A stretch of 64,000 bases of DNA. Source: Dokdonella sp. (GTDB lineage: Bacteria > Pseudomonadota > Gammaproteobacteria > Xanthomonadales > Rhodanobacteraceae). The position numbers were made by a program, and so were the translations under genes. The notes below the pieces were generated by a model. The model saw nothing but the letters and a program-made list of their open reading frames with translations, ran no database searches and was not told where the DNA came from. This document shows positions 1 through 9,175 of the stretch, piece by piece (position 1 is the first letter of the stretch; each line of letters opens with the position of its first letter). The DNA lies in NCBI RefSeq assembly GCF_017744955.1, contig NZ_JAGIAG010000012.1, positions 21,289 through 85,288 of the forward strand, read 5' to 3'.

Positions 1-2818
1 CGCGCAGCGCGTCGCCGAGCACGCTCGCCGGCACGCCGGCGGCGACGTCGAGCGAGAGTGAAAGTCCTTTGCGTTCGGCCAGCGGCTTCTGCACCGCGGC
101 GACCTCGCGCAGCAGCGCAACCGGATCGAACGGCGCCACGCTCAAGGCGAGCTTGCCGGCCTTGATGCGCGCCAGATCGAGACTGTCGTTGACCACGCGC
201 AGCATCAGCTCGCCGGACTGGCGGATCGCATCGACGTAGCCGCGCTGGCGTTCGTCCAGCGACGTCGCCAGCAGCAGCTCGCTCATGCCGAGCACGCCGG
301 TCATCGGCGTGCGGATCTCGTGTCCCATGGTGGCGAGGAAGGCGGACTTGGCGTCGACGAGCTGCTCGGCGCTGCGGCGGCGTTCCTCCGCCAAGGCCTC
401 GGCGTGGCGCCGGCGCAGGCGCGCGCGCCAGCCGCCGAACACGGCGTAGCCGGCCAGCGCCGATGTCAGCGCGTACAGCGCGTAGGCCGTCGGCGTCTTC
501 CACGGCGGCGAGGCGACGCGCACCGGCAGCGGCGGCAGTTCGCTCCAAACGCCGTCGGCGTTCGCCGCGCGCACGCGCAGGCGATAGTCGCCGGGCGGCA
601 GCTGCGAGTAGATGCGTTCGCCGCGTTCGGCCTCGATCCAGTCGCGATCGAATCCGTCCAGTCGCACGCGGTAGCGGTTGGCGGCCGAGTTGGCGTAGGA
701 CAGCAGGCGTGCCTCGACGCGGAAATCCAGGTCGTCGTAGTCGAGTTCGACCGGCGCGGCCGGATCGAGCGGGCGCGTGACGCCGTCGCGGCGCACGTCG
801 AGCGCGGTGCGATGCAGCGGCGACGGCGGCGAATCGAGTTGCAGCGCGAGCGGGTCGAATCCCGCCACGCCGTGCAAGGTGCCCGCATAGAGCGCGCCGT
901 CGGCGGCGCGGATCAAGGCGCCGGCGAGGAACTCCGAACTCGGCAGGCCGTCGCGCTCGTCGAAGCGGCGGATCGCGCCGCTGCGGCCGTCGACGCGCCA
1001 CAAGCCGCGCGGCGAGGTGACCCAGACGCTGCCGTCGGCGGCGACCGCGAGCGCCGAGGCGGTCAGGGTCGGCCAGCCCTGCGCCGCGCCGAGACTTTGC
1101 ATGCGCTCGGCGGCGCCATCGGGGCCGAGGCGGTAGCGCTCCAGCGCGCCGAGCCGATGCAGCCAGAAAGAGCCGTCGGCGGCGAAGTCGAAGGCGGTGA
1201 TCTGCTCGCGCGGTACGCCGGCGACGACGACGAAGCGGTCCTGCGTCGCGTCGTGGCGCTCGATACCGCCCATCGTCGCCAACCACGGACTGCCGTCGCG
1301 ATCGAGCGCCAGCGCGAACACCTCGGCGTTGTCGAGCCTGCCGCCGCTCGGCGTGTAGCGCGCGAGCACGCGCGGCGGATCGGCGGCCATCCGCGCAACG
1401 CCGCCGCCGCGCACGCCGACCCACACGCTGCCGTCGCGCGCGGTCACGAGCTGATCGACGATGCCGGGCGGTAGCGCATCGGCGCGACGCAGATCCATGG
1501 GCACCTCGACGGCGCCGAGATCGCGCAGCGAGTACCGCCTGAGCGCGGACGCCGTACCGACCCAGACGTGCGCGTCGCCCTGCGGCAGCACCGCCGACAA
1601 CGGCGAGCCGGACAACCGCAGGCGCTCGCCCCAGCGCTCGATGCGGCCGCTGTCGGCGTCGATGCGGTCGAGGCCGTCGCTGCCGCTGCCGACCCAGATC
1701 GCACCGGAGGCATCCTGCATCAGCGTCTTCGCGCGCGGACGCGCCAGGCTGCCGTCGTCGCCCGGCACGTGGCGGAACACGGAGAAGTTGCGCCAGTGCG
1801 GCGGCAGACGCGCGACGCCGCCGTCGTACAGGGCGAACCAGGTGCCGCCTTCGCCGTCGTGCAGGATGTCCATCGTGCGCGCGCCCGGATACGCGCCCGG
1901 CGAGGACTCGACCGCGCCGTAGCGATGCAGCCCGCGCGCGTCGCTGCGCATCAGTCCACCGCTGACGCCGATCCACAGCGCGTCCAGGTCGCCGCGCGCC
2001 ATCGACAGCACGCGCAGCGGCGCCGGCGTCGCGCCGATCTCGCCGCGATAGCGCAACTGCGCGTCGACGCGGAACAGCCCCTTGGTGGTGCCGACCACCA
2101 CGCCGCCGTCCGGCTCCGCCACCAGCGAGGACACCTTGGTCGGACCGGGGCGCTGCGCGGTCGGCGGCAATTCGACGTGGAGCAGGCGACCGTCGGCGTC
2201 GAGCACGTCGACGCCGTCGTCGGTGCCGATCCACAAGCGCTTGCGCGCGTCCGGCAGCAGGCTGATGACGCTGGTCGAGCGCAGGCTGTCCGGATCGTCG
2301 GCGTCGTGGTCGTAGCGCTGGAAGCTGCCGTCCGGCAGCAGGCGGTTGAGGCCGCCGAGATAGGTGCCGACCCAGATCGCGCCGTCGGCGTCCTCCACGA
2401 TGGTGAACAGGTCGTCGCTGCCGAGCGTGCCGAGTTCGTTCGGTGCGTGCATCCAGTGCCGGAAGCCGCGGCCGTCGGGTTCGAGCCGATTCAGGCCGCT
2501 CGCCTCGCCGCCGCACCACAGGTTGCCGGCGCGATCGACCAGCAGCGCCGAGACGTCGTTGGACGGCAGCGAAGCCGGATCGGCCGGATCGTGGCGGAAC
2601 ACACGGAAGCCGAGGCCGTCGTAGCGCGCCAGGCCGTCCTGCGTGCCGATCCAGATGAAGCCCTCGCGATCCTGCACGGTCTTGTAGGCGACGCTCGACG
2701 GCAGGCCGTCGGCGACGGTCAGCGAGACGAACTGCGGTGGCGCCGGCGGCGGCGCTGCGGCGGCAGTCGATACGGCGAGCATCGCCGCAATCACACCCAG
2801 AGCGAGCGATCCATGCAT
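1..2818 (-). CDS. Hybrid-type sensor histidine kinase with two-component-propeller (Reg_prop/Y_Y_Y) sensor, C-terminus beyond window
   Basis: Reverse-strand frame open from 2818 to the window edge (939 codons present). It begins with a short signal peptide (MHGSLALGVIAAMLAV), followed by about 700 residues of repeated propeller blades of the type 'G.IWVGT..GL.R', a Y_Y_Y domain (around residues 700-770, ending in 'LPPGDYRLRVRAANADGVWS'), one transmembrane helix and a HisKA domain with the H-box FLATMGHEIRTPMTG near residue 840. The ATPase domain begins at the edge, so kinase completion and any receiver or AraC output domain lie outside. Family members are periplasmic-sensing hybrid kinases, often for glycans; the ligand here is unknown. 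The start is the only ATG near the signal peptide, with a purine-rich stretch (GAGGGG) just before it. Confidence 0.9.
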   Translation of the reverse strand, partial: MHGSLALGVIAAMLAVSTAAAAPPPAPPQFVSLTVADGLPSSVAYKTVQDREGFIWIGTQDGLARYDGLGFRVFRHDPADPASLPSNDVSALLVDRAGNLWCGGEASGLNRLEPDGRGFRHWMHAPNELGTLGSDDLFTIVEDADGAIWVGTYLGGLNRLLPDGSFQRYDHDADDPDSLRSTSVISLLPDARKRLWIGTDDGVDVLDADGRLLHVELPPTAQRPGPTKVSSLVAEPDGGVVVGTTKGLFRVDAQLRYRGEIGATPAPLRVLSMARGDLDALWIGVSGGLMRSDARGLHRYGAVESSPGAYPGARTMDILHDGEGGTWFALYDGGVARLPPHWRNFSVFRHVPGDDGSLARPRAKTLMQDASGAIWVGSGSDGLDRIDADSGRIERWGERLRLSGSPLSAVLPQGDAHVWVGTASALRRYSLRDLGAVEVPMDLRRADALPPGIVDQLVTARDGSVWVGVRGGGVARMAADPPRVLARYTPSGGRLDNAEVFALALDRDGSPWLATMGGIERHDATQDRFVVVAGVPREQITAFDFAADGSFWLHRLGALERYRLGPDGAAERMQSLGAAQGWPTLTASALAVAADGSVWVTSPRGLWRVDGRSGAIRRFDERDGLPSSEFLAGALIRAADGALYAGTLHGVAGFDPLALQLDSPPSPLHRTALDVRRDGVTRPLDPAAPVELDYDDLDFRVEARLLSYANSAANRYRVRLDGFDRDWIEAERGERIYSQLPPGDYRLRVRAANADGVWSELPPLPVRVASPPWKTPTAYALYALTSALAGYAVFGGWRARLRRRHAEALAEERRRSAEQLVDAKSAFLATMGHEIRTPMTGVLGMSELLLATSLDERQRGYVDAIRQSGELMLRVVNDSLDLARIKAGKLALSVAPFDPVALLREVAAVQKPLAERKGLSLSLDVAAGVPASVLGDALR

Positions 2819-3001
2819 CCCCTCATCCCCACTGCAAGCCCCAATGCCCTTTGCTTCACTTGAAAAGTGCGGCCATGGATGGCCGCTCTAGACTCCATAG
2901 AGGGCTCGACCGACACGGACCCCGAAGCCTCCAAGCCACAGCGATCACGGACGATCGCACAAGCAATCCCACTAGAATGCCGACGTTCACCGGACACGTC
3001 C

Positions 3002-4501
3002 ATGCCGCAGCCACGCCTTCCGCTACGCCTGATCCTGTTCGCGGCGCTCGCCGTCGGCGGCGCCATCCTGATCGGTCTGGTCGTCGCGACGCTGAACAGC
3101 CTGCTCGAGTTCTATCAGCGCCTGGCCGAGCTGCCGCTGTGGCTGCGCCTGCCGTTGATCGCCGCGGTCGCGCTCGCGTTCGGCGCATTGCTGTGGCTGC
3201 TGTGGCGGCTGGCGCGGCCGACGTCCAAGTCCGCCGTGCCGACCGCGATCCCGGTGTCGCGCGGCGAAGTGGACGCACGCATCGACGCGCTGCGCGAACG
3301 CCGCGCGGAAACCGCCGCGCTCGAAGCCGAACTCGCCGAACTCGACCGCCGCCGCGCCGCCGGCGAGGTCTACGTCGCGTTGTTCGGCGAGATCTCCACC
3401 GGCAAGTCCAGCCTGATCCGCGCGCTGGCGCCGGAGGCGCTGCCGGCGATCGACGTGCGCGGCGGCACCACGCGCATCGTCGCGCACCATCGCGGCCGCC
3501 TGCCGGACGGCCGCGAGCTGATCCTCGCCGACGTGCCCGGCAGCGGCGAGGTCGACGGCAAGGTGCACGAGCAGCTCGCGCGCGACGAGGCGCTGCGCGC
3601 GCACGCGGTCGTCTATCTGTGCGCCTCCGACCTGACCCGCGCGCAGGACGCCGAGCTGAACTGGCTGGCTCGTTTCGGCAAGCCGCTGCTGCTCGTGCTG
3701 AACAAGGCCGATCTCTACAGCGACGCCGAGCGCGATGCGCTGCTGCGGCGTTTCGAGCAGCGCTACGCCGCGCAGGCGCGCGCGGTCGTCGCGATCAGCG
3801 CCGGCGGCAGCGAGCGCTACGAGCGCACGCTCGCCGACGGCCGCCGCGAGAAGGTCGAACGCGAGCGCGTACCGGAGATCGGCGCGCTGACCGGCGCGCT
3901 GGTCGACCTCACGCGCGCCGGCGCGGCGGCGCTCGAACCCGCGCGCGAAGCCGCCGTGCTGGCCGAGGTCGGCCGCCGCGGCGACGAACTCGCGCGCGCT
4001 GCCGCCGCGCGCGAAGCGGTCGACACGGTCGCCAAGTACACGCGCCGGGCGGTGGTCGGCGCGCTGGCCGCGGTCGCGCCGGGCAGCGACATCCTGATCC
4101 AGGGCGCGCTCGGCACCGCGCTGGTGCGCGAACTGGCGCGCATCCACGGCGTGCCGGTGCGCGAACTCGACGTCGAGGCCCTGCTCGCGCGCGTCGGCCT
4201 GACCGTGCGCAACACGACCGCGATCGTGCTGGCGATCGCCGGCAACGCGCTGAAGGCGTTCCCCGGCCTCGGCACGCTCGGCGGCGGCGTGCTGCACGCG
4301 ATCGCCTACGGGCTGGTGTTCGACAGTCTCGGCAACGCGCTCGCCGCGACGCTCGCCGAGCGCGCCTCGCTCGACGCCGCCGACGTCGAGGCGCGCGTGC
4401 GCGCGCTGCTCGCCGAGCCCGCGCGCGAACGCGTCGAGCGCGTCGCGCGACTGGCGTGGGAGGCGGCGCGCGGCGATCGCGGCAACGGCGCTGAATCCTA
4501 G
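3002..4501 (+). CDS. Membrane-anchored GTPase with C-terminal DUF697-like hydrophobic domain
   Basis: 499 residues from the ATG at 3002; the frame is open further upstream, but this start places two transmembrane helices (about 8-31 and 46-69) at the N-terminus as expected. A charged helical linker follows, then a complete Era/dynamin-like G domain: G1 GEISTGKSS (129-137), a G2-like GGTTR, G3 DVPG (177-180) and G4 NKAD (234-237). The C-terminal third holds hydrophobic segments resembling DUF697. Such proteins are inner-membrane GTPases of poorly known function. A soluble-N-terminus paralogue lies at 9370-10743. Divergent from the sensor kinase, with 183 bp between. Confident in fold, not in role. 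Confidence 0.88.
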   Translation: MPQPRLPLRLILFAALAVGGAILIGLVVATLNSLLEFYQRLAELPLWLRLPLIAAVALAFGALLWLLWRLARPTSKSAVPTAIPVSRGEVDARIDALRERRAETAALEAELAELDRRRAAGEVYVALFGEISTGKSSLIRALAPEALPAIDVRGGTTRIVAHHRGRLPDGRELILADVPGSGEVDGKVHEQLARDEALRAHAVVYLCASDLTRAQDAELNWLARFGKPLLLVLNKADLYSDAERDALLRRFEQRYAAQARAVVAISAGGSERYERTLADGRREKVERERVPEIGALTGALVDLTRAGAAALEPAREAAVLAEVGRRGDELARAAAAREAVDTVAKYTRRAVVGALAAVAPGSDILIQGALGTALVRELARIHGVPVRELDVEALLARVGLTVRNTTAIVLAIAGNALKAFPGLGTLGGGVLHAIAYGLVFDSLGNALAATLAERASLDAADVEARVRALLAEPARERVERVARLAWEAARGDRGNGAES

Positions 4502-4601
4502 GCGGCGCTCCGCCGTTCCGTTCCCCAGCGGCGGAACGGTGAATGCAGCGTTCACGCCACGGCGCTAGTCTAGGCTGCCGCTTTTTGCCAAGCTGTCGGC
4601 C

Positions 4602-5231
4602 ATGTGCCTCTGCCGCCCGATCCTCGCCGCGCTTGCTCTCGCCCTGCCGGGCGCCGCTGCGGCCGCGCCGGAAACCTACCGCTTCGATCCGGTGCACACG
4701 CAGATCTGGTTCAGCGCCGCGCACCAGGGCTTCTCGCATCCGCTCGGCCGCTTGCGCGTGAAGGACGGCTGGTTCGCGTTCGACGCCGAGGACTGGAGCG
4801 CGAGCCGCGTCGACGTGACGATCGACCTCGCCTCGGCCGACCTCGGCGACGAGAAGTGGAACCGGACCGTGACCTCCGGCCAACTGCTCGACGTCGAGCG
4901 CTGGCCGACCGCGCGCTACGTCAGCCGCAGCGTGGAAAAGAAAGGCGAACGCGACGGCGTGATCCACGGCGAACTGCAGTTCCGCGGCGAGAGCCGGCCC
5001 GTCGACGTCGCGTTCACGCTGAACCGCGTCGCCAACGACCCGTATCTGTTCAAGCGCAAGGCCGGCTTCTCGGCGACGGCGACGTTGCAACGGTCGGCCT
5101 TCGGCATGAAGCGCTACGCCGAGGTCGTCGGCGAGGACGTCTCGCTGCGTTTCGAGATCGAGGGCATCCGCGACGGCGACGCCGCCAAGCCCACCACCGC
5201 CGACGGAGGAAAAGATGGCGCTGAAAAGTGA
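4602..5231 (+). CDS. YceI family periplasmic protein (first of pair)
   Basis: 209 residues with a signal peptide ending in a run of alanines near residue 22, then the YceI lipocalin-like fold: an opening 'YRFDPVHTQIWFSAAHQGFS', a central 'VDVTIDLASADLGDEKWN' and 'GFSATATLQRSAFGM'. YceI proteins bind isoprenoid or quinone-like lipids in the periplasm. The end overlaps the cytochrome b561 gene by 17 bp, indicating translational coupling. The Lys-rich tail after residue 190 is not part of the domain. A second YceI gene follows the cytochrome. Confidence 0.92.
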   Translation: MCLCRPILAALALALPGAAAAAPETYRFDPVHTQIWFSAAHQGFSHPLGRLRVKDGWFAFDAEDWSASRVDVTIDLASADLGDEKWNRTVTSGQLLDVERWPTARYVSRSVEKKGERDGVIHGELQFRGESRPVDVAFTLNRVANDPYLFKRKAGFSATATLQRSAFGMKRYAEVVGEDVSLRFEIEGIRDGDAAKPTTADGGKDGAEK

Positions 5232-5802
5232 CGCGACGCGCTGGGGAAGCCTGGCCAAGTTCTTCCACTGGACGATCGTGCTGCTGATCCTCGCGCAGGC
5301 GATCATCGGCCTGGTCATGGTCGAGCTGCCGAAGCGGCCGAGTTCGATTCCGGTCTACTCGTTCCACAAGTCGCTCGGCATCACCATCCTCGCCCTGGCG
5401 GTGCTGCGCCTGGGCTGGCGTCTGTTCGATCCGCGCCCGCGCGAAGTCGCCGGCATGCCGCACTGGCAGGCGCTCGGCGCGCGTCTCGGCCACGTGCTGC
5501 TGTACGTGCTGATCTTCGCCGTGCCGCTGTCGGGCTGGCTGTTCGATTCCGCCTCGAGCCTGCGTCCGCTGTACTGGTTCAACCTGTTCCCGCTGCCGAA
5601 CCTGACCGGCGGCAAGAACGAGGCCGTGAAGGAGTTCGCCGAAGGCGCGCACGAGCTGCTGTTCTGGGTGCTGGTGGTGGTCGCCGCCGGGCACGCCGCC
5701 GCCGCCCTGATCCATCACTTCCACAATCGCGACGAGACGCTGGTGCGCATGCTGCCGTGGCGCAATCGCGCCGGGCGCGCGCCGTCATCCGAAGTTTCCT
5801 GA
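5215..5802 (+). CDS. Cytochrome b561 family membrane protein
   Basis: 195 residues with four transmembrane helices (about 17-37, 49-66, 94-112, 143-165) and helix-borne histidines suited to bind haem b (FFHWTIV, SFHKSLG, the AHELLFW region, GHAAAALIHHFH). It is a prokaryotic di-haem b561 electron carrier, passing electrons between quinol and a periplasmic acceptor. An SD-like GGAGG lies a few bases before the ATG, inside the end of the preceding YceI gene. The sandwich YceI-b561-YceI is a recurrent arrangement and suggests that the cytochrome and YceI proteins handle the same quinone-like ligand; that link is inference. Confidence 0.93.
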   Translation: MALKSDATRWGSLAKFFHWTIVLLILAQAIIGLVMVELPKRPSSIPVYSFHKSLGITILALAVLRLGWRLFDPRPREVAGMPHWQALGARLGHVLLYVLIFAVPLSGWLFDSASSLRPLYWFNLFPLPNLTGGKNEAVKEFAEGAHELLFWVLVVVAAGHAAAALIHHFHNRDETLVRMLPWRNRAGRAPSSEVS

Positions 5803-5821
5803 TCCGCACGAGGAGTACGAC

Positions 5822-6367
5822 ATGCTGCGTTCCATGATCTGCGTGGCCCTGCTGCTGCCGCTGTCCGCCGTCGCGCGCGACTGGCAGGTCGACACCGCCA
5901 AGAGCACGCTGGCCTTCAAGGGCAGCTACCAGGGCGAAGGCTTCGACGGCACGTTCAAGAAGTTCGACGCGACGATCGCCTACGACGCGAACGACCTGTC
6001 GAAGTCGAAGTTCGACGTCACCATCGATCTCGCCAGCGCCGACACCGGCAACGGTGATCGCGACGACTCGCTGCACGGCTCGGACTTCTTCGACGTCAAG
6101 AAGACACCGAAGGCGCATTTCGTCACCGAGTCGTTCGCCAAGGCCGCCGACGGCGGCGTCGAGGCGAAGGGCAAGCTGACGATCCGCGACAAGACCGCGC
6201 CGGTCACGCTGAAGGTCAAGTTCGCCGAGACCGGCGACGCCGCCACGCTCGACGTCGACACCGTGCTCAAGCGCGCCGACTACGGCCTCGGTGCGGGCAG
6301 CGACTGGTCCGACGTCGGCGCCGACGTGCCGGTGCACGGGCATCTGCAGCTCGGTGCCAAGAAGTAG
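5822..6367 (+). CDS. YceI family periplasmic protein (second of pair)
   Basis: 181 residues, signal peptide cleaved after about residue 18 (LSAVARDWQVD), then a single YceI domain ('DTAKSTLAFKGSYQGEGFDG', 'FDVTIDLASADTGNGDRD', 'DYGLGAGSDWSDVG'). It starts 19 bp after the cytochrome b561 stop, preceded by the SD-like AGGAG (CGAGGAGTACGACATG), so it is the third gene of the same operon. It is clearly diverged from the first YceI copy, matching mainly at the signature segments. Confidence 0.92.
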   Translation: MLRSMICVALLLPLSAVARDWQVDTAKSTLAFKGSYQGEGFDGTFKKFDATIAYDANDLSKSKFDVTIDLASADTGNGDRDDSLHGSDFFDVKKTPKAHFVTESFAKAADGGVEAKGKLTIRDKTAPVTLKVKFAETGDAATLDVDTVLKRADYGLGAGSDWSDVGADVPVHGHLQLGAKK

Positions 6368-6384
6368 CCGGCGGCGCCGCCGGC

Positions 6385-6468
6385 TCAGAACACGCGGCTG
6401 AAAAGATAGATCAGCACCAGCAGACCGGCGGGAATGCCGAGCAGCCACGCCAGGACGTACTTGCGCAT
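6385..6468 (-). CDS. 27-residue hydrophobic membrane peptide
   Basis: Short reading frame MRKYVLAWLLGIPAGLLVLI followed by YLFSRVF. It has a good SD (GGAGAACGAACC then ATG) and forms a single transmembrane helix after a positively charged start. Peptides of this pattern are conserved as unnamed small proteins beside CsbD and BON stress genes in proteobacteria. It is downstream of the CsbD gene on the same strand, separated by the repeat array at 6508-6687. Function unknown; a role in envelope stress is inferred only from neighbours. Confidence 0.6.
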   Translation of the reverse strand: MRKYVLAWLLGIPAGLLVLIYLFSRVF

Positions 6469-6507
6469 GGTTCGTTCTCCGTGTGTGTCGATGGTGCAGC
6501 GGCGCGG

Positions 6508-6687
6508 GTGCCGCTGCGTGCCTGACGGCGAGATGGCGCGAGTGCCGTCATAGGCCTGATGGCGCGGCGGCAAGGACGTCGCCGTGTGCCTGATGGCAGG
6601 ACAATGCAAATGCCGCCGCATGCCTCTGACGGCGGAGCAACGCAAACGCCGCCATAGGCCTGATGGCGGGGCGGCGCAAGCGCCGCC
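6508..6687. repeat. Five-unit degenerate tandem repeat, about 35 bp period, hairpin-forming
   Basis: Units run 6508-6541, 6542-6576, 6577-6610, 6611-6646 and 6647-6680, plus a partial unit. Each reads roughly GCCGCC-n-TGCCTGATGGCGG then a G/C/A spacer. The last unit contains CCGCCAT-AGGCCTG-ATGGCGG, a 7-bp perfect stem with a 7-base loop; other units keep parts of the stem. The array lies between the 27-residue peptide gene and the CsbD gene. Confidence 0.8.
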
Positions 6688-6696
6688 CCGCGTCCA

Positions 6697-6894
6697 TCAC
6701 AGACCGCGCTGGAAGTCGTCGATCTGCTTCTTCGCCTCATCCTTGGCGATGCCGTAGCGCTCCTGCAGCTTGCCGGCGAGGTATTCGCTGTTGCCTTCGG
6801 CGACGGTGAGGTCGTCGTCGGTCAGCTTGCCCCACTTCTCCTTCAGCTTGCCGGTCAGCTGCTTCCACTGGCCCTTGATCCTGTCTTCGTTCAT
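6697..6894 (-). CDS. CsbD family stress protein
   Basis: 65 residues beginning MNEDRIKGQWKQLTGKLKEK with 'GKLTDDDLTVAEGNSEYLAG' and ending in a charged helix; this is the full CsbD-like (YjbJ type) domain, all-helical and hydrophilic. Members are highly expressed under general stress, with no known enzyme activity. An SD-like GGAGAG lies 6-11 bases before the ATG. Between the BON gene and the small membrane peptide on the same strand. Confidence 0.95.
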   Translation of the reverse strand: MNEDRIKGQWKQLTGKLKEKWGKLTDDDLTVAEGNSEYLAGKLQERYGIAKDEAKKQIDDFQRGL

Positions 6895-6933
6895 GGCTTC
6901 TCTCCGAATGGTTGAGTGAATGATCGACGGCGC

Positions 6934-7509
6934 TCAGGACTTCGCCTTGAGCCCCGCCGCGTCGACTTCCTTGACCCCCTTCACCGCCTTGGCCGCCGCG
7001 ACCGCCTTCTTCACCGCCAGCTCGGTCGACTGCACGCCGGTCAGCGTGACGACGCCGTTGACGGTGGTCACGCTGATGTCCAGGCTCCGCACGCCCTCGG
7101 TGGTGGCCAGTTCGGCCTTGACCTTGCCGGTGATCCAGCTGTCGGTCACCGGCTGCGCGGAATCGGCTTCGTCGGCGTTGCGATCCTGCGGCGCCGCCTG
7201 CACCGGCGTTGCAGGAGCGAACGCGAGCAGCGCGCTCGCGACGGCGCTGCACAAGGCAAGCGACGCGGCGGCCATTCCGCTGCGGCGTTGCTCGCCGCCA
7301 CGCTCCGGACGATCTTTGTCCGGTTCGCCCCGACTCGGACGACGCTGCCCGGATCCTCCGCGATCGGCCTCGTCCTCGTCGCGGCCTTCGTCGTCCCGCT
7401 CGCGGCGGCCGGGACTCTCGTGGGCGGGATGCGGCTCGGTATGGCCGGTGGCACCGGCGTGGGCAGCGGTCGAAAAAGGCTTCGGTGCGGTTTTCGGTGG
7501 CACGTTCAT
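6934..7509 (-). CDS. BON domain protein with long charged N-terminal region
   Basis: 191 residues from the ATG at 7509, which has a good SD (AAGGAG, 7 bases upstream); an upstream in-frame start at 7557 lacks one. Residues 1-75 are basic/acidic and low in complexity, then a hydrophobic segment (MAAASLALCSAVASALLAF) looks like an internal signal anchor. The last 70 residues form one BON domain ('DSWITGKVKAELATTEGVRS', 'VTTVNGVVTLTGVQ'). BON proteins bind membranes or phospholipid in the periplasm. The 75-residue hydrophilic extension before the signal-like helix is unusual for the family. Confidence 0.85.
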   Translation of the reverse strand: MNVPPKTAPKPFSTAAHAGATGHTEPHPAHESPGRRERDDEGRDEDEADRGGSGQRRPSRGEPDKDRPERGGEQRRSGMAAASLALCSAVASALLAFAPATPVQAAPQDRNADEADSAQPVTDSWITGKVKAELATTEGVRSLDISVTTVNGVVTLTGVQSTELAVKKAVAAAKAVKGVKEVDAAGLKAKS

Positions 7510-7660
7510 CTTTCGTCTCCTTCCTGTCGATGTCTGCCGTCGTGCGGCGAACGCCACAGAAACTAGACGCCGCCGGCGATGCCCGACAGAGCAGCCCTAC
7601 TCCCCCGCCGTGGTAGTTTTTGCCCTCCCACGACGGATGCACCCCCAACTGGAACGCACG

Positions 7661-9175
7661 ATGCGCAAACCCGCCACGCCTCCGGTCGACCGGCGCCAGC
7701 TGGAGCAGCTCGTTTCCGGCCTCGCAGAAGGCGTGGTGCTGCTCGATCCGGGCGGCAGCGTCGTCTGGGCGAACACGACCGCGCTGACCGCCCACGGCGT
7801 CGATTCGCTGCCCCAGCTGGGCCGCAACGCGGCCGAATACGCGCGACACTTTCGGCTGCGCTACCGCAACCACCACGCGCTGCCGGCGGCGCAGTACCCG
7901 CTGCGGCGCCTGCTGCGCGGCGAATCGTTCGGCGATCTGGTGGTCGACGTCGAACGCCGCGACGGCGCCGATTTCCGCCGCATCCTGCGCATGCGCGGCA
8001 TCGTCCTCACCGACGTTTCCGACAGCACCGAATCGCTGGCGCTGACGATCGACGACGTCACCGAGCGCTACGAGGCCGAACAGCGCTTCGAGAAGACCTT
8101 CGCCGCCAATCCGGCGCCGGCGCTGATCTGCCGCATCGCGGATCTGCGCTACGTCAAGGTCAACGCCGGCTTCCTCGAGATGACCGGCTACCGGCGCGAG
8201 GACGTGCTCGACCACTCGGTCTACGAGCTCGACGTGCTGGAAGGCATCGCGCGGCGCGAGGAGGCGATCGCGAACCTGCATGCCGGACACACCGTCGCGC
8301 AGAGCGAGGCGACGCTGCGCCTGTCGGACGGCTCGACCAAGTTCGTCATCGTCGCCGGCCAGCCGATCGACATGGACGAAGACGCGTGCATGCTGTTCAC
8401 CTTCATCGACCTCGACCTGCGCAAGAAGGCCGAAGACGCGCTGCGCCACAGCGAGCAGCGCTTCGCCACCGCGTTTCGCCTGGCGCCGGTACCGATGACG
8501 CTGATCGCGCTGTCGCCGCCGCGGCTGCTCGAAGCCAACGACGCCTTCCTCGCGGCGACCGGCCGCACGGCCGCGGAACTGGACGGCGACGCCACCGCGC
8601 TGACGGTATGGCGGGAACCGCAGGCGTTCGCCGACCTGCTCGCCGCGGTCGCCGGCGACGGCGGCGCGCGGCATCGCGATTTGACACTGAGCGACGGCGA
8701 CGGCGGCGAGATCGACTGCCTCGCCTCGGCCGGCATGGTGCGCATCGACGACACGCCCTGCGCGCTGTGCGTGTTCCAGGACATCAGCGAGCGCAAGCGC
8801 TCGGAAGTCGAACTCGTCGCCGCAATCGAAGCGGTCATGCAGGACGCCTCGTGGTTCAGCCGCACGGTGATCGACAAGCTCGCGCAGGTGCGCCGCGGCA
8901 CGGTCGCCGGCAAGGGCGAACTGGCCGACCTCACGCCGCGCGAACTGGAGGTGCTCGGCCTGCTCTGCGAAGGGCGCAGCGACGCGGAGATCGCGCGCGC
9001 ACTGCGCCTCTCGCCGCACACCGTGCGCAACCACGTCGCGACGATCTACTCCAAGATCGACGTGCATCGCCGCGGCGCCGCGATCGTATGGGCGCGCGAG
9101 CGCGGCATCGTCGGCTACGAGCCGCCGCCGAAGCGGTCCTCGCGCGCGCCCGCGCGCTCCGGCCGGCGCGGTTGA
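7661..9175 (+). CDS. PAS domain LuxR-type transcriptional regulator
   Basis: 504 residues: three PAS-like modules (about 10-140, 145-265 and 275-400; one holds 'YVKVNAGFLEMTGYRREDVL') and a C-terminal LuxR/NarL helix-turn-helix (LTPRELEVLGLLCEGRSDAE, then 'LSPHTVRNHVATIYSKIDVH'). There is no receiver and no membrane segment, so it is a cytoplasmic sensor-regulator, with signal recognition probably by a PAS pocket. An ATG 24 bases upstream (7637) is an alternative start; neither has a strong SD. Divergent from the BON gene. The stop codon lies in the first unit of the tandem repeat that follows. Confidence 0.88.
   Translation: MRKPATPPVDRRQLEQLVSGLAEGVVLLDPGGSVVWANTTALTAHGVDSLPQLGRNAAEYARHFRLRYRNHHALPAAQYPLRRLLRGESFGDLVVDVERRDGADFRRILRMRGIVLTDVSDSTESLALTIDDVTERYEAEQRFEKTFAANPAPALICRIADLRYVKVNAGFLEMTGYRREDVLDHSVYELDVLEGIARREEAIANLHAGHTVAQSEATLRLSDGSTKFVIVAGQPIDMDEDACMLFTFIDLDLRKKAEDALRHSEQRFATAFRLAPVPMTLIALSPPRLLEANDAFLAATGRTAAELDGDATALTVWREPQAFADLLAAVAGDGGARHRDLTLSDGDGGEIDCLASAGMVRIDDTPCALCVFQDISERKRSEVELVAAIEAVMQDASWFSRTVIDKLAQVRRGTVAGKGELADLTPRELEVLGLLCEGRSDAEIARALRLSPHTVRNHVATIYSKIDVHRRGAAIVWARERGIVGYEPPPKRSSRAPARSGRRG

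Noticed and set aside
2867..3001. Upstream extension of the membrane GTPase
   Set aside because: The added 45 residues are polar and precede the membrane helices; the ATG at 3002 fits the N-terminal anchor better.
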